This document shows, in pieces, positions 1 to 10,038 of a DNA stretch of 64,000 nucleotides. The stretch's first letter is position 1. Every line of letters starts with the position of its first letter. Made by a program: the position numbers and the translations under genes. Below the pieces are notes generated by a model, which worked only from the letters and a program-made list of their open reading frames with translations, was not told the origin of the DNA and did not search any database. Source of the DNA: Lacunisphaera sp. (lineage in GTDB: Bacteria; Verrucomicrobiota; Verrucomicrobiia; Opitutales; Opitutaceae); NCBI GenBank assembly GCA_029945445.1, contig JAQSCO010000048.1, positions 91,527 to 155,526 of the forward strand. Direction: 5' to 3'.

Positions 1-600
1 TCGTCGTCACCGCCTTCACATTGATCGTGTTGCCGGTCGCCGTCAGGCTCGTCAGTGGCGTCGTGCCCACCACGCCCGACACCAGCACGTCGCCCGCGCC
101 CGCATTCAGCGTCAGCGCCTGCCCGCCGTCGATCGTCGAGGTGAAGGTGATGTCATCGGTGGCCGCACCCCCGTTGGTCGCCACCGTGATCGCGCCCGTC
201 GCCAGGTTAGCCGCCCCGGTCACCGTGATCGCCCCGCCCGTGGTCGTCGCCGTCAGGTTGCCGTTCAAGGTCGTCGTGCCCGTGTAGCTCTGCAGCCCGG
301 TCGTCGTCACCGCCTTCACATTGATCGTGTTGCCGGTCGCCGTCAGGCTCGTCAGCGGCGTCCCGCCCACCGCGCCGGCAATGCTCACGGCGCCCGTGCC
401 CGCCGTCAGGATGAGAGCCTGCCCACCATCGATCGTGCCGTTACTGGTGAAGGAAATACCGCCGCCTCCGGTTGACGTGTTAATTGTCACATCGGATCCC
501 AGCGTCACCGCGCCCTTGATGACTACCGGCGCGGGCGTGGCCGCGGACATGGTCAAGTTACCGTTCAAGGTGACGGCGTGCGCGGCGGTGCCATCGAAGG
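1..600. repeat. Tandem 300-bp (100-residue) repeats in the TpsA passenger
   Basis: Bases 1-60 and 301-360 are almost identical. The 300-bp periodicity continues with decreasing identity through about 600. The unit is a multiple of three, so it encodes a tandem 100-residue passenger repeat. A shorter similarity is visible at 1360-1520, where two units built around an FTNAGGAI-like segment lie about 105 bp apart. Such arrays are common in beta-helical TPS exoproteins and can change length by recombination. Confidence 0.75.
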
Positions 601-3133
601 TCAGGCCGCTGGTCCCGGCCACGGTCAAGGTCGTCGCCGCCGTGCCGATGGTGGCAGTTCCGGAACCGGCAGCCGCGCCGATAGTGAGCGTGCCGGTGTT
701 GGTCCCCGAACCGGTTAAGAATGCAACTTCAGCCGCGTCGATGTTGAGGCCGCCAGCACCGCTCGCCACATTGACCGGCTGGTTCGCGGTGAATGGCTGA
801 ATTCGCACCGCACCGGCCGCCGCGCCGATCTTGGCGCTGATGGCCGCATCATCGGCCGTGATGGTGATAGCGCCGGTCGTGTTAACTGCGACGGCGTTGG
901 TGAACGTTCCCGTGCCGGCAATAAACGTCATGGCACCGGACCCGGTGACGGAGTTGGTCTGGAGCGTCATTCCGCCCGAGGTTTGCTGGATCGTGACATT
1001 CTTGGTCCCGAAATTCACCGCCTCATTTGTGCCGACCGTGATGGCCGCCGTGCCGGTGGGGCGCCCAATAAACAGACTGCCGGCGGTGATGGCGCCGATC
1101 TCGGTGTTGGTGATGATGAGCGTGCTCGTGTTGTTCCCCACGCCGATCGTGGTGGCATCAGCTTGCGGTTGGATGGTCACGCTCCCCGTGTCTGCATCGA
1201 TCGTGGTGGTGTCGGTGAAGGTCGTCCCCACCTTGAGGAGAACGGCGCCGCCTTTGGTGGTTAATGGCGCGGCGAGAGTGACGGTGCTGCTTTGATCGAT
1301 GGTCAAGGTGCCGCCCGCCGTGGGGGTGCTGGACGTGTCAATCGCACCGCCGGCATTGGTAAAGGTGCTGCCCGTGCTCTTGAAGTTTCCGCCGCCCGTG
1401 GTCACGGCTGCGCCAATGGCAACAGTGGAGGAATGAAGAATGTCCACCTTGCCGCCAGCGGTGGTGATGGCGCCGCCGGCATTGGTAAAGGTGGTGCCGG
1501 TGCTGGTAAAATCCCCGCCGAACGTCGTGACGGGAGCAGAAACGGCGACCGTGTCCGCCCCGTCCAACTTCACGCTCAAGGGAGCGCCCAACGAGCCAGA
1601 AATGGCGGCTCCGACGGTAAGCGTGCCGCCGGCGGCCTGGTTTGGCGTAAGGGTCAAGGTCGTGAGGGCGCCGCTGCTTTTGGTGATGGCGGCCGCCACG
1701 GTGATGGTGCCCGCTTCTCCGCCGCCACCACCAACGGTCTGGATGGTTACGTTGGTGCCGGCATCAAGCTTGGTGTTGATGTCGGTATTCAAGACGGTAG
1801 ATCCAGACGCAGTTGGCGTCCAGGTGTCAGTGCCTCCAGACGAACCGAAGCCACCAAAAGCAGCGGCGCCCGTGATCGTGACATTCCAAGGATCAAGCAG
1901 CCAGGTGCCTGCCGTCCCGTGCGGAGCACCGGCATTGATGCCGGCCCCTGCCACATCCAGCCAATGGCCGGAGGTTTCGATCAAGCCGCCGTTGCCGGAC
2001 TGGGAACCGCCTCGCGCCGTGAAGCTGCCGTAGGCACGAGTCGAGTCGTTCGCCCAGACGATGAGTTTGCCACCGTTACCAGCCGCCGTGGCATCCGCGT
2101 TGAGCGTCGCACCGCGGTCGACAAACGTGGCGGTGGCGTTGCGCACATCGGGATTTTTTCCCTGGAAATCGCCGCCGACCAGGATGGTGCCGCCGCCGGC
2201 CGCGCCGGAGGCGTTGACCGTGGCGCCGTTGAGCAGGCCGACGTGTTCGCCAGTGATTTCAACCCGTCCACCCGTTTCGCCGGCGGCACTCGCCGAGGCG
2301 TTGATCGTCCCGCTGACCAAAACATCGCCCCGGCCCTGCCCCTGCAGTTGCACGTTGCGCGCCGTGAGCAGGCCGCCCTGCGTGATGGCGACGGAGTAGA
2401 GATCGCCTGCGGCCAGGATCGCAGTGCCGCGGCCGGCGTCGATCGTGCCGGAATTGGCCACCCCGGTGGCCACGGTCGCCGCGCTGTCCGCCGCGGATTG
2501 GCCGGTGTCGACGTAGATGTTGCTGCCGTTCTGGCCGAGCAGCACCTGGTCGCCCGCGGCCAGGCCGATGAAGCCGTTTGGCGAAACAATGGTGCCGGTG
2601 TTCGCGACCGAGCGGCCGACGAGCGCCACAAAATCACCGCGGATCGAGCCGGCGTTGCTCACCACGCCAGTGAGCCCGGAAAAGCGGTTGAGCCCGGACA
2701 GGAAGTCCTCCTTGGTCATCGATCCGCCGACCGCATACAGCCGGCCGACGTCAATCACCGCGGTTTTGCCCAGATACACGCCGGCCGGGTTCATCAGGTA
2801 GACCTGGCCGTTGGCCAGCAGCGCACCGTCGATCTGCGAGGGCATCAGCCCGCCGATCAGGTTGAGCACGCGCGAACTGGCGCTCGGCTGGACGAACTGG
2901 ACCGTCTGGTCGGCGCCGACATTGAACGAGCCCCAGTGCAACACACTGTTGTTGCCGGCCGTGATGACCGTGCCGTTGGGCACCGTCGCAATCGTCGCCT
3001 GCCCGGCCACCACCGTGCCACCGGTGGGCGACTGGGCGTGCAACCCGGCCGCCGCGAAACCCAGCAGGGCCAGCACGCCGCGCAGCAGCAGCGGGGCGGT
3101 CGGGGGCTTGCGGTTGAGGCGGGGGTGGATCAT
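1..3133 (-). CDS. TpsA-type filamentous haemagglutinin-like adhesin, partial (C-terminus beyond left edge)
   Basis: Reading the minus strand from ATG at 3133 gives an open frame of at least 1044 codons with no stop before base 1, so the C-terminus lies outside the window. Residues 1-34 form a signal peptide (basic start, Leu/Ala-rich core, cleavage near AHAQ). Residues about 36-170 match the N-terminal haemagglutination/TPS secretion domain, including NPAGVYLG near residue 115, the counterpart of the family's NPNG motif. The remainder is Gly/Ala/Thr/Asn-rich, with TITVTG-like and LTLNAG-like strands as expected of a beta-helix passenger, and becomes repetitive toward base 1. The gene starts 43 bp after the stop of a TpsB-like porin on the same strand, the usual arrangement for a secreted adhesin and its transporter. 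The cargo function (adhesion, competition or other) cannot be read from this part. Confidence 0.85.
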   Translation of the reverse strand, partial: MIHPRLNRKPPTAPLLLRGVLALLGFAAAGLHAQSPTGGTVVAGQATIATVPNGTVITAGNNSVLHWGSFNVGADQTVQFVQPSASSRVLNLIGGLMPSQIDGALLANGQVYLMNPAGVYLGKTAVIDVGRLYAVGGSMTKEDFLSGLNRFSGLTGVVSNAGSIRGDFVALVGRSVANTGTIVSPNGFIGLAAGDQVLLGQNGSNIYVDTGQSAADSAATVATGVANSGTIDAGRGTAILAAGDLYSVAITQGGLLTARNVQLQGQGRGDVLVSGTINASASAAGETGGRVEITGEHVGLLNGATVNASGAAGGGTILVGGDFQGKNPDVRNATATFVDRGATLNADATAAGNGGKLIVWANDSTRAYGSFTARGGSQSGNGGLIETSGHWLDVAGAGINAGAPHGTAGTWLLDPWNVTITGAAAFGGFGSSGGTDTWTPTASGSTVLNTDINTKLDAGTNVTIQTVGGGGGEAGTITVAAAITKSSGALTTLTLTPNQAAGGTLTVGAAISGSLGAPLSVKLDGADTVAVSAPVTTFGGDFTSTGTTFTNAGGAITTAGGKVDILHSSTVAIGAAVTTGGGNFKSTGSTFTNAGGAIDTSSTPTAGGTLTIDQSSTVTLAAPLTTKGGAVLLKVGTTFTDTTTIDADTGSVTIQPQADATTIGVGNNTSTLIITNTEIGAITAGSLFIGRPTGTAAITVGTNEAVNFGTKNVTIQQTSGGMTLQTNSVTGSGAMTFIAGTGTFTNAVAVNTTGAITITADDAAISAKIGAAAGAVRIQPFTANQPVNVASGAGGLNIDAAEVAFLTGSGTNTGTLTIGAAAGSGTATIGTAATTLTVAGTSGLTFDGTAAHAVTLNGNLTMSAATPAPVVIKGAVTLGSDVTINTSTGGGGISFTSNGTIDGGQALILTAGTGAVSIAGAVGGTPLTSLTATGNTINVKAVTTTGLQSYTGTTTLNGNLTATTTGGAITVTGAANLATGAITVATNGGAATDDITFTSTIDGGQALTLNAGAGDVLVSGVVGTTPLTSLTATGNTINVKAVTT

Positions 3134-3176
3134 CGGCCGGGGGACTATATACTATATTACAGGGGCGGCGGGGCGA

Positions 3177-5180
3177 TTACCATGAGAAGCTTGAAGTCAG
3201 GTAGTAGTGAATCTGGCCTGCGGGGACAATGATCTCCTTACCCTGGGGCTGGGTATCGTCGCGCAATTCCGTGAGCGCCATGCCCACATCGCAGCGGAGG
3301 GAAAAATTCTGCTTGAGGAGAAACTCTATGCCGGCGCCGGTGCCGGACAGGTTCAGGGTTTTGTCCGACAAAGCCACGGCGGCCCCGGGGGTCGGCGCCG
3401 CCCCGAGCTGGATGGGCGTGACCTGCCGGTGGCCAAAGTCATAGAAGGCGCGCACGATGAAATCCCAATCGGGATTCTGCTGCGGCTTCGTCGGCCGCCA
3501 TTTGAACGGGCTGCGGAACAGCGTGGCCGGTTCCCCGGGTTTCAGGGTCCGCGGAACATGGAAGGCGTATTCGAACGTGGCGGTGGCAAAGTTGTCGGCG
3601 GAAAGCTCCGACTCGGCGTAACCACGCACCGACAAGGCCCCGCCAATCGGCTCCTCTTCTTGCGGGATCAGCCGCGAGCCCTTCAGCAGGTAGCGCCCCT
3701 TGACCCGCAGGGAGAGCTGATTGGCCAGATAGGGCGCCCGGTCGGCACCGCGAAAGAGCGACTCAACGTAGACAAAGCCGCCGACATTCCAACGCAGGGA
3801 GGTCCAGCTGGAATCCGCCAAAATGCGACCGAGCGCCGAGATGCCGGTGGCCGGATCCGTGTTAGCAAAGCTGCCCACGGTGGTATCGTAGCGCAGATTG
3901 GCATCGAACGCCCAGCCGCCGGCGTCGCGGGACAGGGTTTCGCTGACAAAGGGGATCAGGAAGTTGGAAAACCCGTGCCCCGCCAGGGTGCCGCTCAGGA
4001 TGCTCTGGCTCTCGTAATGAGTGAAGTTCGCCCCTAGGCCGCTTTCCAGCTGCCAGCCGCGCCGCAAAGACAGCCGGTTGGTGAGCTCGAGGCCGCCGAG
4101 CCAGTTTTTCCCGGCAAACCGCAGGCCTTGGAGCGTGGCATCATTATTGGCCAGAAAGTCGCCATACGATCCATACACGCGCATGAGCAGCTTGGCGGGC
4201 CGCCACAGCGGGATGCGGTAGGAAAGGAAGCTGCCGTAGGTCTTGAAGTCCGGCGTGCTGATCACATCGATGTTCAGGATGTCGTCGTGGTTGGTGAGCT
4301 GGTTATCCTGATAGCCCAACCGGCCCCGCCACAGCCCGGTCTGCTCGGTGCCGAAATTGTTTAACTGGCTGAAAATCTGCCAGGGCTTCGACTCGTTCAC
4401 CAGGAAATCGAGCACCACTTTGCCCGGTTCGCCCGCCGAGGCGATGGAGGCCTCCACGAGTCGCCCCGGATGCAGACTCAGCCCGTGCAGATAGGCATCG
4501 AGCAGATCCTTGCGGAAAAGACTGCCGGGTTCTGCGGGGGTCTTGCCGGGATGCAGCGGCGATTTGGCGATGATCCCCCGATGCTTGCGGTTGTTGACCG
4601 AGAATTGGGTCTTGAAACGATTGCCGCGCGCCAGCGTCCGCACTTCGGCGACTTGGCTGGCCCAGACCACCACTCGCGCCGTCCGGTTGTCCGCCGCCGG
4701 CCGGTTGTCGGTCAGGCCGGAACTGGAAGCTTCCACATCCAGAAACGAAACCCACACGCCGAACATGCCGCGCAGGTTATACCAACGCACCACTTCCTGC
4801 GCTATTTCCCGCAGCGCGTCGCCGTCAAACCGGCTTCCTTCCGGAATGCTGCCAAGCATGATGACTTCCCCGGCCTTCGCCGGCGCCGGGTGCCAAACGG
4901 TCCCCTCCTTGGTCAGTCTTACCCCGACGCGGTTGAGCTCTTCCAGTGAAGGCAGCGCCGGATGCTGCAAGCCATAGCGAAATTCAAAGTGCTCAATCGC
5001 CACGCTGTTCGCATCCGCGGCCGGCGGAACTGTCGTCTCCTGCGCCGGAGCAGACACCACCATGGCACCAAACGGCACCAGAAAACAGACGGCCGACCAC
5101 CAAGCAGCCGCGCGACGTGGCAAGCACCTCATGCGTTGACTGGCAGCCGTCACGGCAAGGCAATTATAGCCAAGTTTCAT
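3177..5180 (-). CDS. TpsB-type outer-membrane transporter (ShlB/FhaC family)
   Basis: 667 residues, somewhat longer than the usual 550-600. An N-terminal signal-like stretch ends near residue 47 (VVSAPAQ). Residues about 60-170 contain a POTRA-like segment (EIAQEVVRWYNLRGMFGVWV). The C-terminal 400 residues are rich in alternating polar/aromatic strands (LTNRLSLRRGWQLESGLGA, GALSVRGYAESE, IHYYLTSSFSW) and end in an aromatic residue, typical of a 16-strand Omp85-superfamily barrel. The VRGY box is a hallmark of this family. Such proteins export a partner TpsA through the outer membrane, and the partner lies immediately downstream. An internal Met at residue 17 is an alternative start giving a more conventional signal peptide. 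Confidence 0.85.
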   Translation of the reverse strand: MKLGYNCLAVTAASQRMRCLPRRAAAWWSAVCFLVPFGAMVVSAPAQETTVPPAADANSVAIEHFEFRYGLQHPALPSLEELNRVGVRLTKEGTVWHPAPAKAGEVIMLGSIPEGSRFDGDALREIAQEVVRWYNLRGMFGVWVSFLDVEASSSGLTDNRPAADNRTARVVVWASQVAEVRTLARGNRFKTQFSVNNRKHRGIIAKSPLHPGKTPAEPGSLFRKDLLDAYLHGLSLHPGRLVEASIASAGEPGKVVLDFLVNESKPWQIFSQLNNFGTEQTGLWRGRLGYQDNQLTNHDDILNIDVISTPDFKTYGSFLSYRIPLWRPAKLLMRVYGSYGDFLANNDATLQGLRFAGKNWLGGLELTNRLSLRRGWQLESGLGANFTHYESQSILSGTLAGHGFSNFLIPFVSETLSRDAGGWAFDANLRYDTTVGSFANTDPATGISALGRILADSSWTSLRWNVGGFVYVESLFRGADRAPYLANQLSLRVKGRYLLKGSRLIPQEEEPIGGALSVRGYAESELSADNFATATFEYAFHVPRTLKPGEPATLFRSPFKWRPTKPQQNPDWDFIVRAFYDFGHRQVTPIQLGAAPTPGAAVALSDKTLNLSGTGAGIEFLLKQNFSLRCDVGMALTELRDDTQPQGKEIIVPAGQIHYYLTSSFSW

Positions 5181-5362
5181 TCAGTGACTTACCCGAATCC
5201 GGGGGGTCTAGAAACCTTTAAATTTCCCTCGCCGTCAACCAGTTAATGCAAAATGCCGGCCTCTGGGGATTTCGCCCTACTGGTCAAAAAAACGCGTCCG
5301 TTTCCGGGTGATGCAGAAGCTACGTCCCTCGTTTCATCCTATCATCCCTGTCCAGCGCTATT

Positions 5363-6457
5363 TCAGGAGCCGTCCATCTTGAACAACCGGCTCAAAAAAC
5401 TTGGGCGCGAACCAGGCCGGAAACGTAAGAGCCACTTTGCCGCAGTCTCCGCGTTGGCCTTGGCTGGCTGCCCATTGAGGCACGAAGCCTCCGGTAATAC
5501 GCCGCGCCCAAGGTTCGCAAGCAACCCGGCCTCCTGCGCTGAAGTCTCCGCGTCCAACTGATAGGGAATGTCGGTCACCATCGGCACTTCGGCGGGCGAG
5601 GCCCGCAGGATTGAAAAATCCGCCGGACTGGGCTCGCCCACGATGACGTCCAGCCAGTTCCCGTCCAAACGCAGCAGGCCAAAGAACGGCACAGCCGGAT
5701 CCAGCTGGGTGGCGAGGAATGAAATCCAAGCGTTGAGCGACTCTGCCGGTTTCGTCCCGGGAATTTGCGGCAGGCGCAGGCCGCGGGACAGCGATTGCTT
5801 TTCGCCCTGGCACCATTCCAAGGCACCGGGCGTGAAGGCTGTGAAATTCCGGCGGAGATGGTGCAACACGCGCCGCAAGGCCACGGGCTCCTTGGAAAAA
5901 TGAGCGGCCCAGGCCGGGACGCCCAAACCCGGGGTGGTGGAGACCCACGCTTTGTCGGGCAAGCGGGTGCGGAGCGATTGCTCGACTCCCTGGATATGCG
6001 CCTTCACCACACTGGCCGAATTGGTGCTGCGGCACTTCGCGCGCACATCCTCCAGCGCCGGCAGCAGTTCACCCGCCAGCCAGCTGAACGAGCGGGTCAC
6101 CGTATGCGCGACTGTGATCATCGGATAAAGCGCGCGCCCCTTGCCATCCTGCGACGACCAGATGAGTCCGGTGAGACTTTCGTTCAACCGCCGCCAGTGG
6201 ATCAGGTGGTCAAAACCCGGGATGACCTTGCCCGCGGCCGCCTTCTCCCACGTGGCATGCTCGATGTGGTGGGCAATGCCACCATAGAGATAGCTGCGGG
6301 CCTCGACGAGCGAGGCGGTCGCCAGCCCAAGGTCGTCCATGTGGTCGTTCCAACCGGGGTGCTTGCCAAAAGCGCCCAGATAAAAACGCGGCGCATTGGT
6401 CAGCGCCTTCCAGTCCTCGTTCAGGAAAAACTTGGTGAAGTCATTCATCATGGGCAC
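5363..6457 (-). CDS. TagF/ImpM-like type VI secretion-associated protein
   Basis: 364 residues. The N-terminal part (residues about 22-45, YLGAFGKHPGWNDHMDDLGL) resembles the opening of TagF/ImpM proteins, which usually carry an FGKLPxxGDF-type motif. A GRALYPMI segment near residue 135 also fits that family. The C-terminal half has no recognised domain. In Pseudomonas and Agrobacterium, TagF represses T6SS post-translationally. Here it lies 86 bp downstream of tssM on the same strand, supporting a role with the TssL-TssM complex. The start is ambiguous among closely spaced Met codons at residues 1, 3 and 4. The assignment rests on motif resemblance plus context. Confidence 0.6.
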   Translation of the reverse strand: MPMMNDFTKFFLNEDWKALTNAPRFYLGAFGKHPGWNDHMDDLGLATASLVEARSYLYGGIAHHIEHATWEKAAAGKVIPGFDHLIHWRRLNESLTGLIWSSQDGKGRALYPMITVAHTVTRSFSWLAGELLPALEDVRAKCRSTNSASVVKAHIQGVEQSLRTRLPDKAWVSTTPGLGVPAWAAHFSKEPVALRRVLHHLRRNFTAFTPGALEWCQGEKQSLSRGLRLPQIPGTKPAESLNAWISFLATQLDPAVPFFGLLRLDGNWLDVIVGEPSPADFSILRASPAEVPMVTDIPYQLDAETSAQEAGLLANLGRGVLPEASCLNGQPAKANAETAAKWLLRFRPGSRPSFLSRLFKMDGS

Positions 6458-6543
6458 GGACGGTCCAAGGCGGAGGGGAATCGCGGTTTCTTTAGTTGGA
6501 TTTCAAGCATGGGGCATGGGACCTTGCTTCGCCGGGGGCTGGT

Positions 6544-9500
6544 TCACCGCGGTGCCGGCCATTGGTCCAAGGGCGGCAACGGCTGCTCCAGGACGATGGT
6601 CACGGCCAGCACCAACTCGGTGCCCCGGTTGTTCACGCGGATGATCGCATCCCACTCCTTGCCGTCCGCGCGCCGCGCCGCGCCTTGCTGGAGCAGGCGC
6701 AGCACGCTCCAGCCGGAACCGGGCTCCACCGTCGCATCCGCCACCGACTTGGGGCCGGCCGTGGTGAAGAACTCGAGACGGGGCAACGGGGCCGCGACGG
6801 TGAATTTTTCCAGGATCACGCTCTCGGGCAGGCCCTGCAGCGGGTAGCTGCGGTCGGTAATGCGGGTCGATTTGAAAACGCGCGCGATCGCCTGCTTGGC
6901 GCCAGCCGCGCCCAGGGCTTTCTGGACGGCCGCTTCCTGATCCTGATCACTGGGCAGGACCAAGGTCACCGTCGCCGCCCCGCCCTTGGGCGTGATCAAC
7001 CGGGCCGCAAATCCAGCCAGCTGGTCGGCGCGCTTGAACCGGCCCGCCAGGGCGCGGCGCGCGTCCGCGGGCAGACTGGCCGCCGCGGCATCCGCGCGCA
7101 CTTTCTCGAGCACCGTCATGGTGGCTCCGAGTTGCTCAGGGGTGAGCGCCGCGCCGGTTCCCATGGGATAGCCGAGCGTGTCCGGCAGGGCTTGGTCAAA
7201 CTCCCGCCGATATGCCTCGAGGGCGGCCTCCACGCCTTGGCTCGCCGCCGCGTCCTGCAAGGTGCGCGTTGCCGTGGTGAATTCATAGCGCTGCGAGCCG
7301 GTGTATTTGCTCACGCGGTCGCCGACGGCGGCCAGCGCCGTCTTCTGCTGCCCGAGGGCTTCCGCCAGCCGGCCCAGCAGCGGCGCACCTCCGGCGGTCG
7401 GCGCCAGCACCTGGATGATCTCATCGTAGGCCTTGCACCGCACGGTATAGGCCGCGGTACCCTTTTCCCCCATCAGGGTCGAGACATCCAAGTCGGACAA
7501 CTGCGCCTCCTCGGCGGGAGTCATCATTTGTCCCAGTTGCGCCGTGACCTGCGTGTCGAGCGTCGTGAGGCGGCGATCGAGGTCGCGATAGAGCGTGAAT
7601 TCACTGCCGGCGCCCGCGGAGGACGCGGCCGCGGCATCCGCCGCGGGTTTTTGCTTGAGCAGCGCGGCGCGGATAACCTGCGCCGACTGGGTGGCCTCGC
7701 CCTTCATGCGCGTGATGGACGCGCGGTAACCGGCATCCAGCGTCACTTCATCCGTGAGCCCCGTCTTGCTCTTCAAATCCTCGACCAGCTTGTCCATGGC
7801 GGCCCGCCGGGAGACGACGTCGCCCCAGGCCGAGAGCACATTGCCCGCCCAGCCCGCGTCCGCCCGGGGTTGGGCCACCGCGCGCTGGAAGGTCTTTTCC
7901 GCCTCGGTGAAACGCTCCACGACGCGTCGGCCGTTCTGGATGATCTGGATGGCGGCGCGCGAATCCTTTTGCGCCGCCTGCACCGAGCGGTCGAGCGCGT
8001 CCCAGCCGCGCACAAGCGGCTGGTTGTCGCGCAGGCTGACGCCGCGCGAGAGCCACGCGCCGGGCCACTGGCCGCGGCCCGCGCCCCCGCGGAAATAGGT
8101 CCACTCGTGGATCTGCATCAATTTCGCCAGCACGGCCTGGCCTTCGGTCACGCCCGTCATGGAGGGCCCGAGCAGCGGGTTGTAGAAATCCTCAGCCGGA
8201 TAATCCGCGTCGTAGCCGGGCTGGCCCTTGAGGTGGATTGATCCCTCGAGCCGGATCAGGGCCGCGAGCCGTTCCGAGTCGGCCGCGCTCCAGTTGGACG
8301 AGTTGATGAGCCGGTCGCGGTTGGCCTCGACCACCGGCGCGATCACGCTGGCCTCGAAGAGCACCCGCTGGGCCTGCTTGCGGCGGGCATTGGCCTGCAG
8401 GGCGAGCGACTCAATCGGCTTGTAGATGAGGGGAATCTTCAGGTCGCCCTCCGCGCGCTGCTGCAGCTTCTCGTGGAACGACATGATCGGCAGCTCCTGG
8501 TTGGCATCCAGCTTCACGATGTCGTTGCCCGTATACTCGAGGCGGCCGTTGACGACCGGCCGCCACTTCCCGCCGGACCAGTTCTCGGCCTGCGCGCCGG
8601 CGCGCCAGTAGACCAGCTCGCTGCCCACGCTGGACTTGAGCCCCCGGTAGCCGATGAAGCTGATGCCGAGCACCGTGAGCAGCCCGGCCGCGATCACGCC
8701 GCCGATCATGCGCTGGCGGTTCTTGATCAGCTTCTCCGTGTTGGTGGCGCGGGTGACCAGACCCTTTTCCTTGAAAACTTTCTGCAGGAACAGGTCCTTC
8801 AGGAAATACGAACGCTCGCGCTCCCAGGCCTTGCTGGAGGGCAGCTGGTCCTCGGTGAGGCCCAGCGCGGCCGCGAGTTCGGTGTCGAGCTCCTTGCCCT
8901 CGGTCAGGGCGGAGGTGAAGTAGATGCCGCGCAGGAAGAGCGGCCGGGCCGTGACGCCGCCGGCGACGAAGATCGTCTCCAGGTATTTCCGCAGCCGGGG
9001 CGCGAGCGCGCCGATGCTCGCCGAAAGGGAGAAAAGGGAGTCGACCTCGTCCGCGCGGCGCTTGCCGTGGTCGGTCGGCACCGGGTCCTTGAGCATGCCC
9101 AGCCGCCGCCGGCCGATGCGCTGCACGACCTCGGCCAGATGCTGGTTGACCGCCTCCATCTGGAAGGGCGTGTCGAGCGGCGCGGGATTCGACCAGCCGG
9201 TCATCTGGTCCTGGAGCTGCGGATCCTTCACGCCGGCAAAAAACTCGCGGAAGCCGACGATCTTGTCGCACTTCGTGATCAGCACGAAGACCGGGAAGCG
9301 CACGTCGAGCACGCGCTGGATGGTGTTGAGCTGCGTGGCGATCTTCTTGGCCTTGGCCGTGATGTCCTCCATCGAGTCCATGATCAGGCTCTCGGACGGG
9401 ATCACCAGCAGCAGGCCGTTGATCGGGCAGTTGGGCCGCGTCTTGCGCAGCAGGCTCAGAAATTCCGTCCACTCGGTGGTCGAACCGGGGGGCGCATCCT

Positions 9501-10029
9501 GGAAGAGCAGCTTGCCCGCGGTGTCGATCAGCACGGCGTAGTTGGTGAACCACCAGTGCATGTTGATGGTGCCGCCCGCGCCCTGCATCTCATCCTGCAG
9601 GCCCGGGGGGAACCCGACCTTGCAGCGGCGCACAGCCTCCGTCTTGCCCGAGCCGGGCTCGCCGCAGACGACATACCAGGGCAGCGAGTAAAGGTCCTTG
9701 CCCACCGCCTCGAACTTCTCGAGGCCCCGGGCAAAATTCTCGCGCAACCGGTCGAGGGTGGCGAGGAGCGCCGGATCGTGGATCGCGGACGGCGCCCCGG
9801 ACGAGTGGGCCGCCAGCTGGCTGCTCATGGCCCGGGTGCGCGAGCGCCCTGACATTTTCTGATACATCGACCAGAGCATTATCGCGGCCACGACGACGAC
9901 GATGCCGGCGGCGGCGATCAGCACGGCGCTCTTGCCGATCATGGCCGTGACCGCGAGCACGCTGATGCCGCACAGCGCGGCGACCAGCAGCTGCATGTTC
10001 TTGGGAATCTGTTGGAATTGGTTGAGCAT
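6544..10029 (-). CDS. tssM: TssM (IcmF-family) inner-membrane protein
   Basis: 1161 residues, the usual size for TssM/IcmF. Two hydrophobic helices lie at residues about 13-31 and 35-55. A cytoplasmic NTPase domain follows with Walker A GEPGSGKT (123-130), a Walker B-like AVLIDTAGK (about 165-173) and a G4-like TKCD near residue 254. A third transmembrane helix lies near residue 460, ahead of a large periplasmic region. In T6SS, TssM spans the inner membrane and, with TssL and TssJ, forms the trans-envelope complex. It sits 9 bp from tssL in the same direction, so the two are probably co-transcribed. The intact P-loop suggests it can still bind nucleotide. No TssJ lipoprotein is seen nearby. 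Confidence 0.88.
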   Translation of the reverse strand: MLNQFQQIPKNMQLLVAALCGISVLAVTAMIGKSAVLIAAAGIVVVVAAIMLWSMYQKMSGRSRTRAMSSQLAAHSSGAPSAIHDPALLATLDRLRENFARGLEKFEAVGKDLYSLPWYVVCGEPGSGKTEAVRRCKVGFPPGLQDEMQGAGGTINMHWWFTNYAVLIDTAGKLLFQDAPPGSTTEWTEFLSLLRKTRPNCPINGLLLVIPSESLIMDSMEDITAKAKKIATQLNTIQRVLDVRFPVFVLITKCDKIVGFREFFAGVKDPQLQDQMTGWSNPAPLDTPFQMEAVNQHLAEVVQRIGRRRLGMLKDPVPTDHGKRRADEVDSLFSLSASIGALAPRLRKYLETIFVAGGVTARPLFLRGIYFTSALTEGKELDTELAAALGLTEDQLPSSKAWERERSYFLKDLFLQKVFKEKGLVTRATNTEKLIKNRQRMIGGVIAAGLLTVLGISFIGYRGLKSSVGSELVYWRAGAQAENWSGGKWRPVVNGRLEYTGNDIVKLDANQELPIMSFHEKLQQRAEGDLKIPLIYKPIESLALQANARRKQAQRVLFEASVIAPVVEANRDRLINSSNWSAADSERLAALIRLEGSIHLKGQPGYDADYPAEDFYNPLLGPSMTGVTEGQAVLAKLMQIHEWTYFRGGAGRGQWPGAWLSRGVSLRDNQPLVRGWDALDRSVQAAQKDSRAAIQIIQNGRRVVERFTEAEKTFQRAVAQPRADAGWAGNVLSAWGDVVSRRAAMDKLVEDLKSKTGLTDEVTLDAGYRASITRMKGEATQSAQVIRAALLKQKPAADAAAASSAGAGSEFTLYRDLDRRLTTLDTQVTAQLGQMMTPAEEAQLSDLDVSTLMGEKGTAAYTVRCKAYDEIIQVLAPTAGGAPLLGRLAEALGQQKTALAAVGDRVSKYTGSQRYEFTTATRTLQDAAASQGVEAALEAYRREFDQALPDTLGYPMGTGAALTPEQLGATMTVLEKVRADAAAASLPADARRALAGRFKRADQLAGFAARLITPKGGAATVTLVLPSDQDQEAAVQKALGAAGAKQAIARVFKSTRITDRSYPLQGLPESVILEKFTVAAPLPRLEFFTTAGPKSVADATVEPGSGWSVLRLLQQGAARRADGKEWDAIIRVNNRGTELVLAVTIVLEQPLPPLDQWPAPR

Positions 10030-10038
10030 GGCGCCGGG

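Noticed and set aside
1292-3232. A 646-codon plus-strand open frame and shorter plus-strand frames in 1-3200
   Set aside because: They are antisense to the TpsA gene. The encoded peptides are low-complexity and resemble no family, whereas the minus strand gives a signal peptide and a TPS domain.
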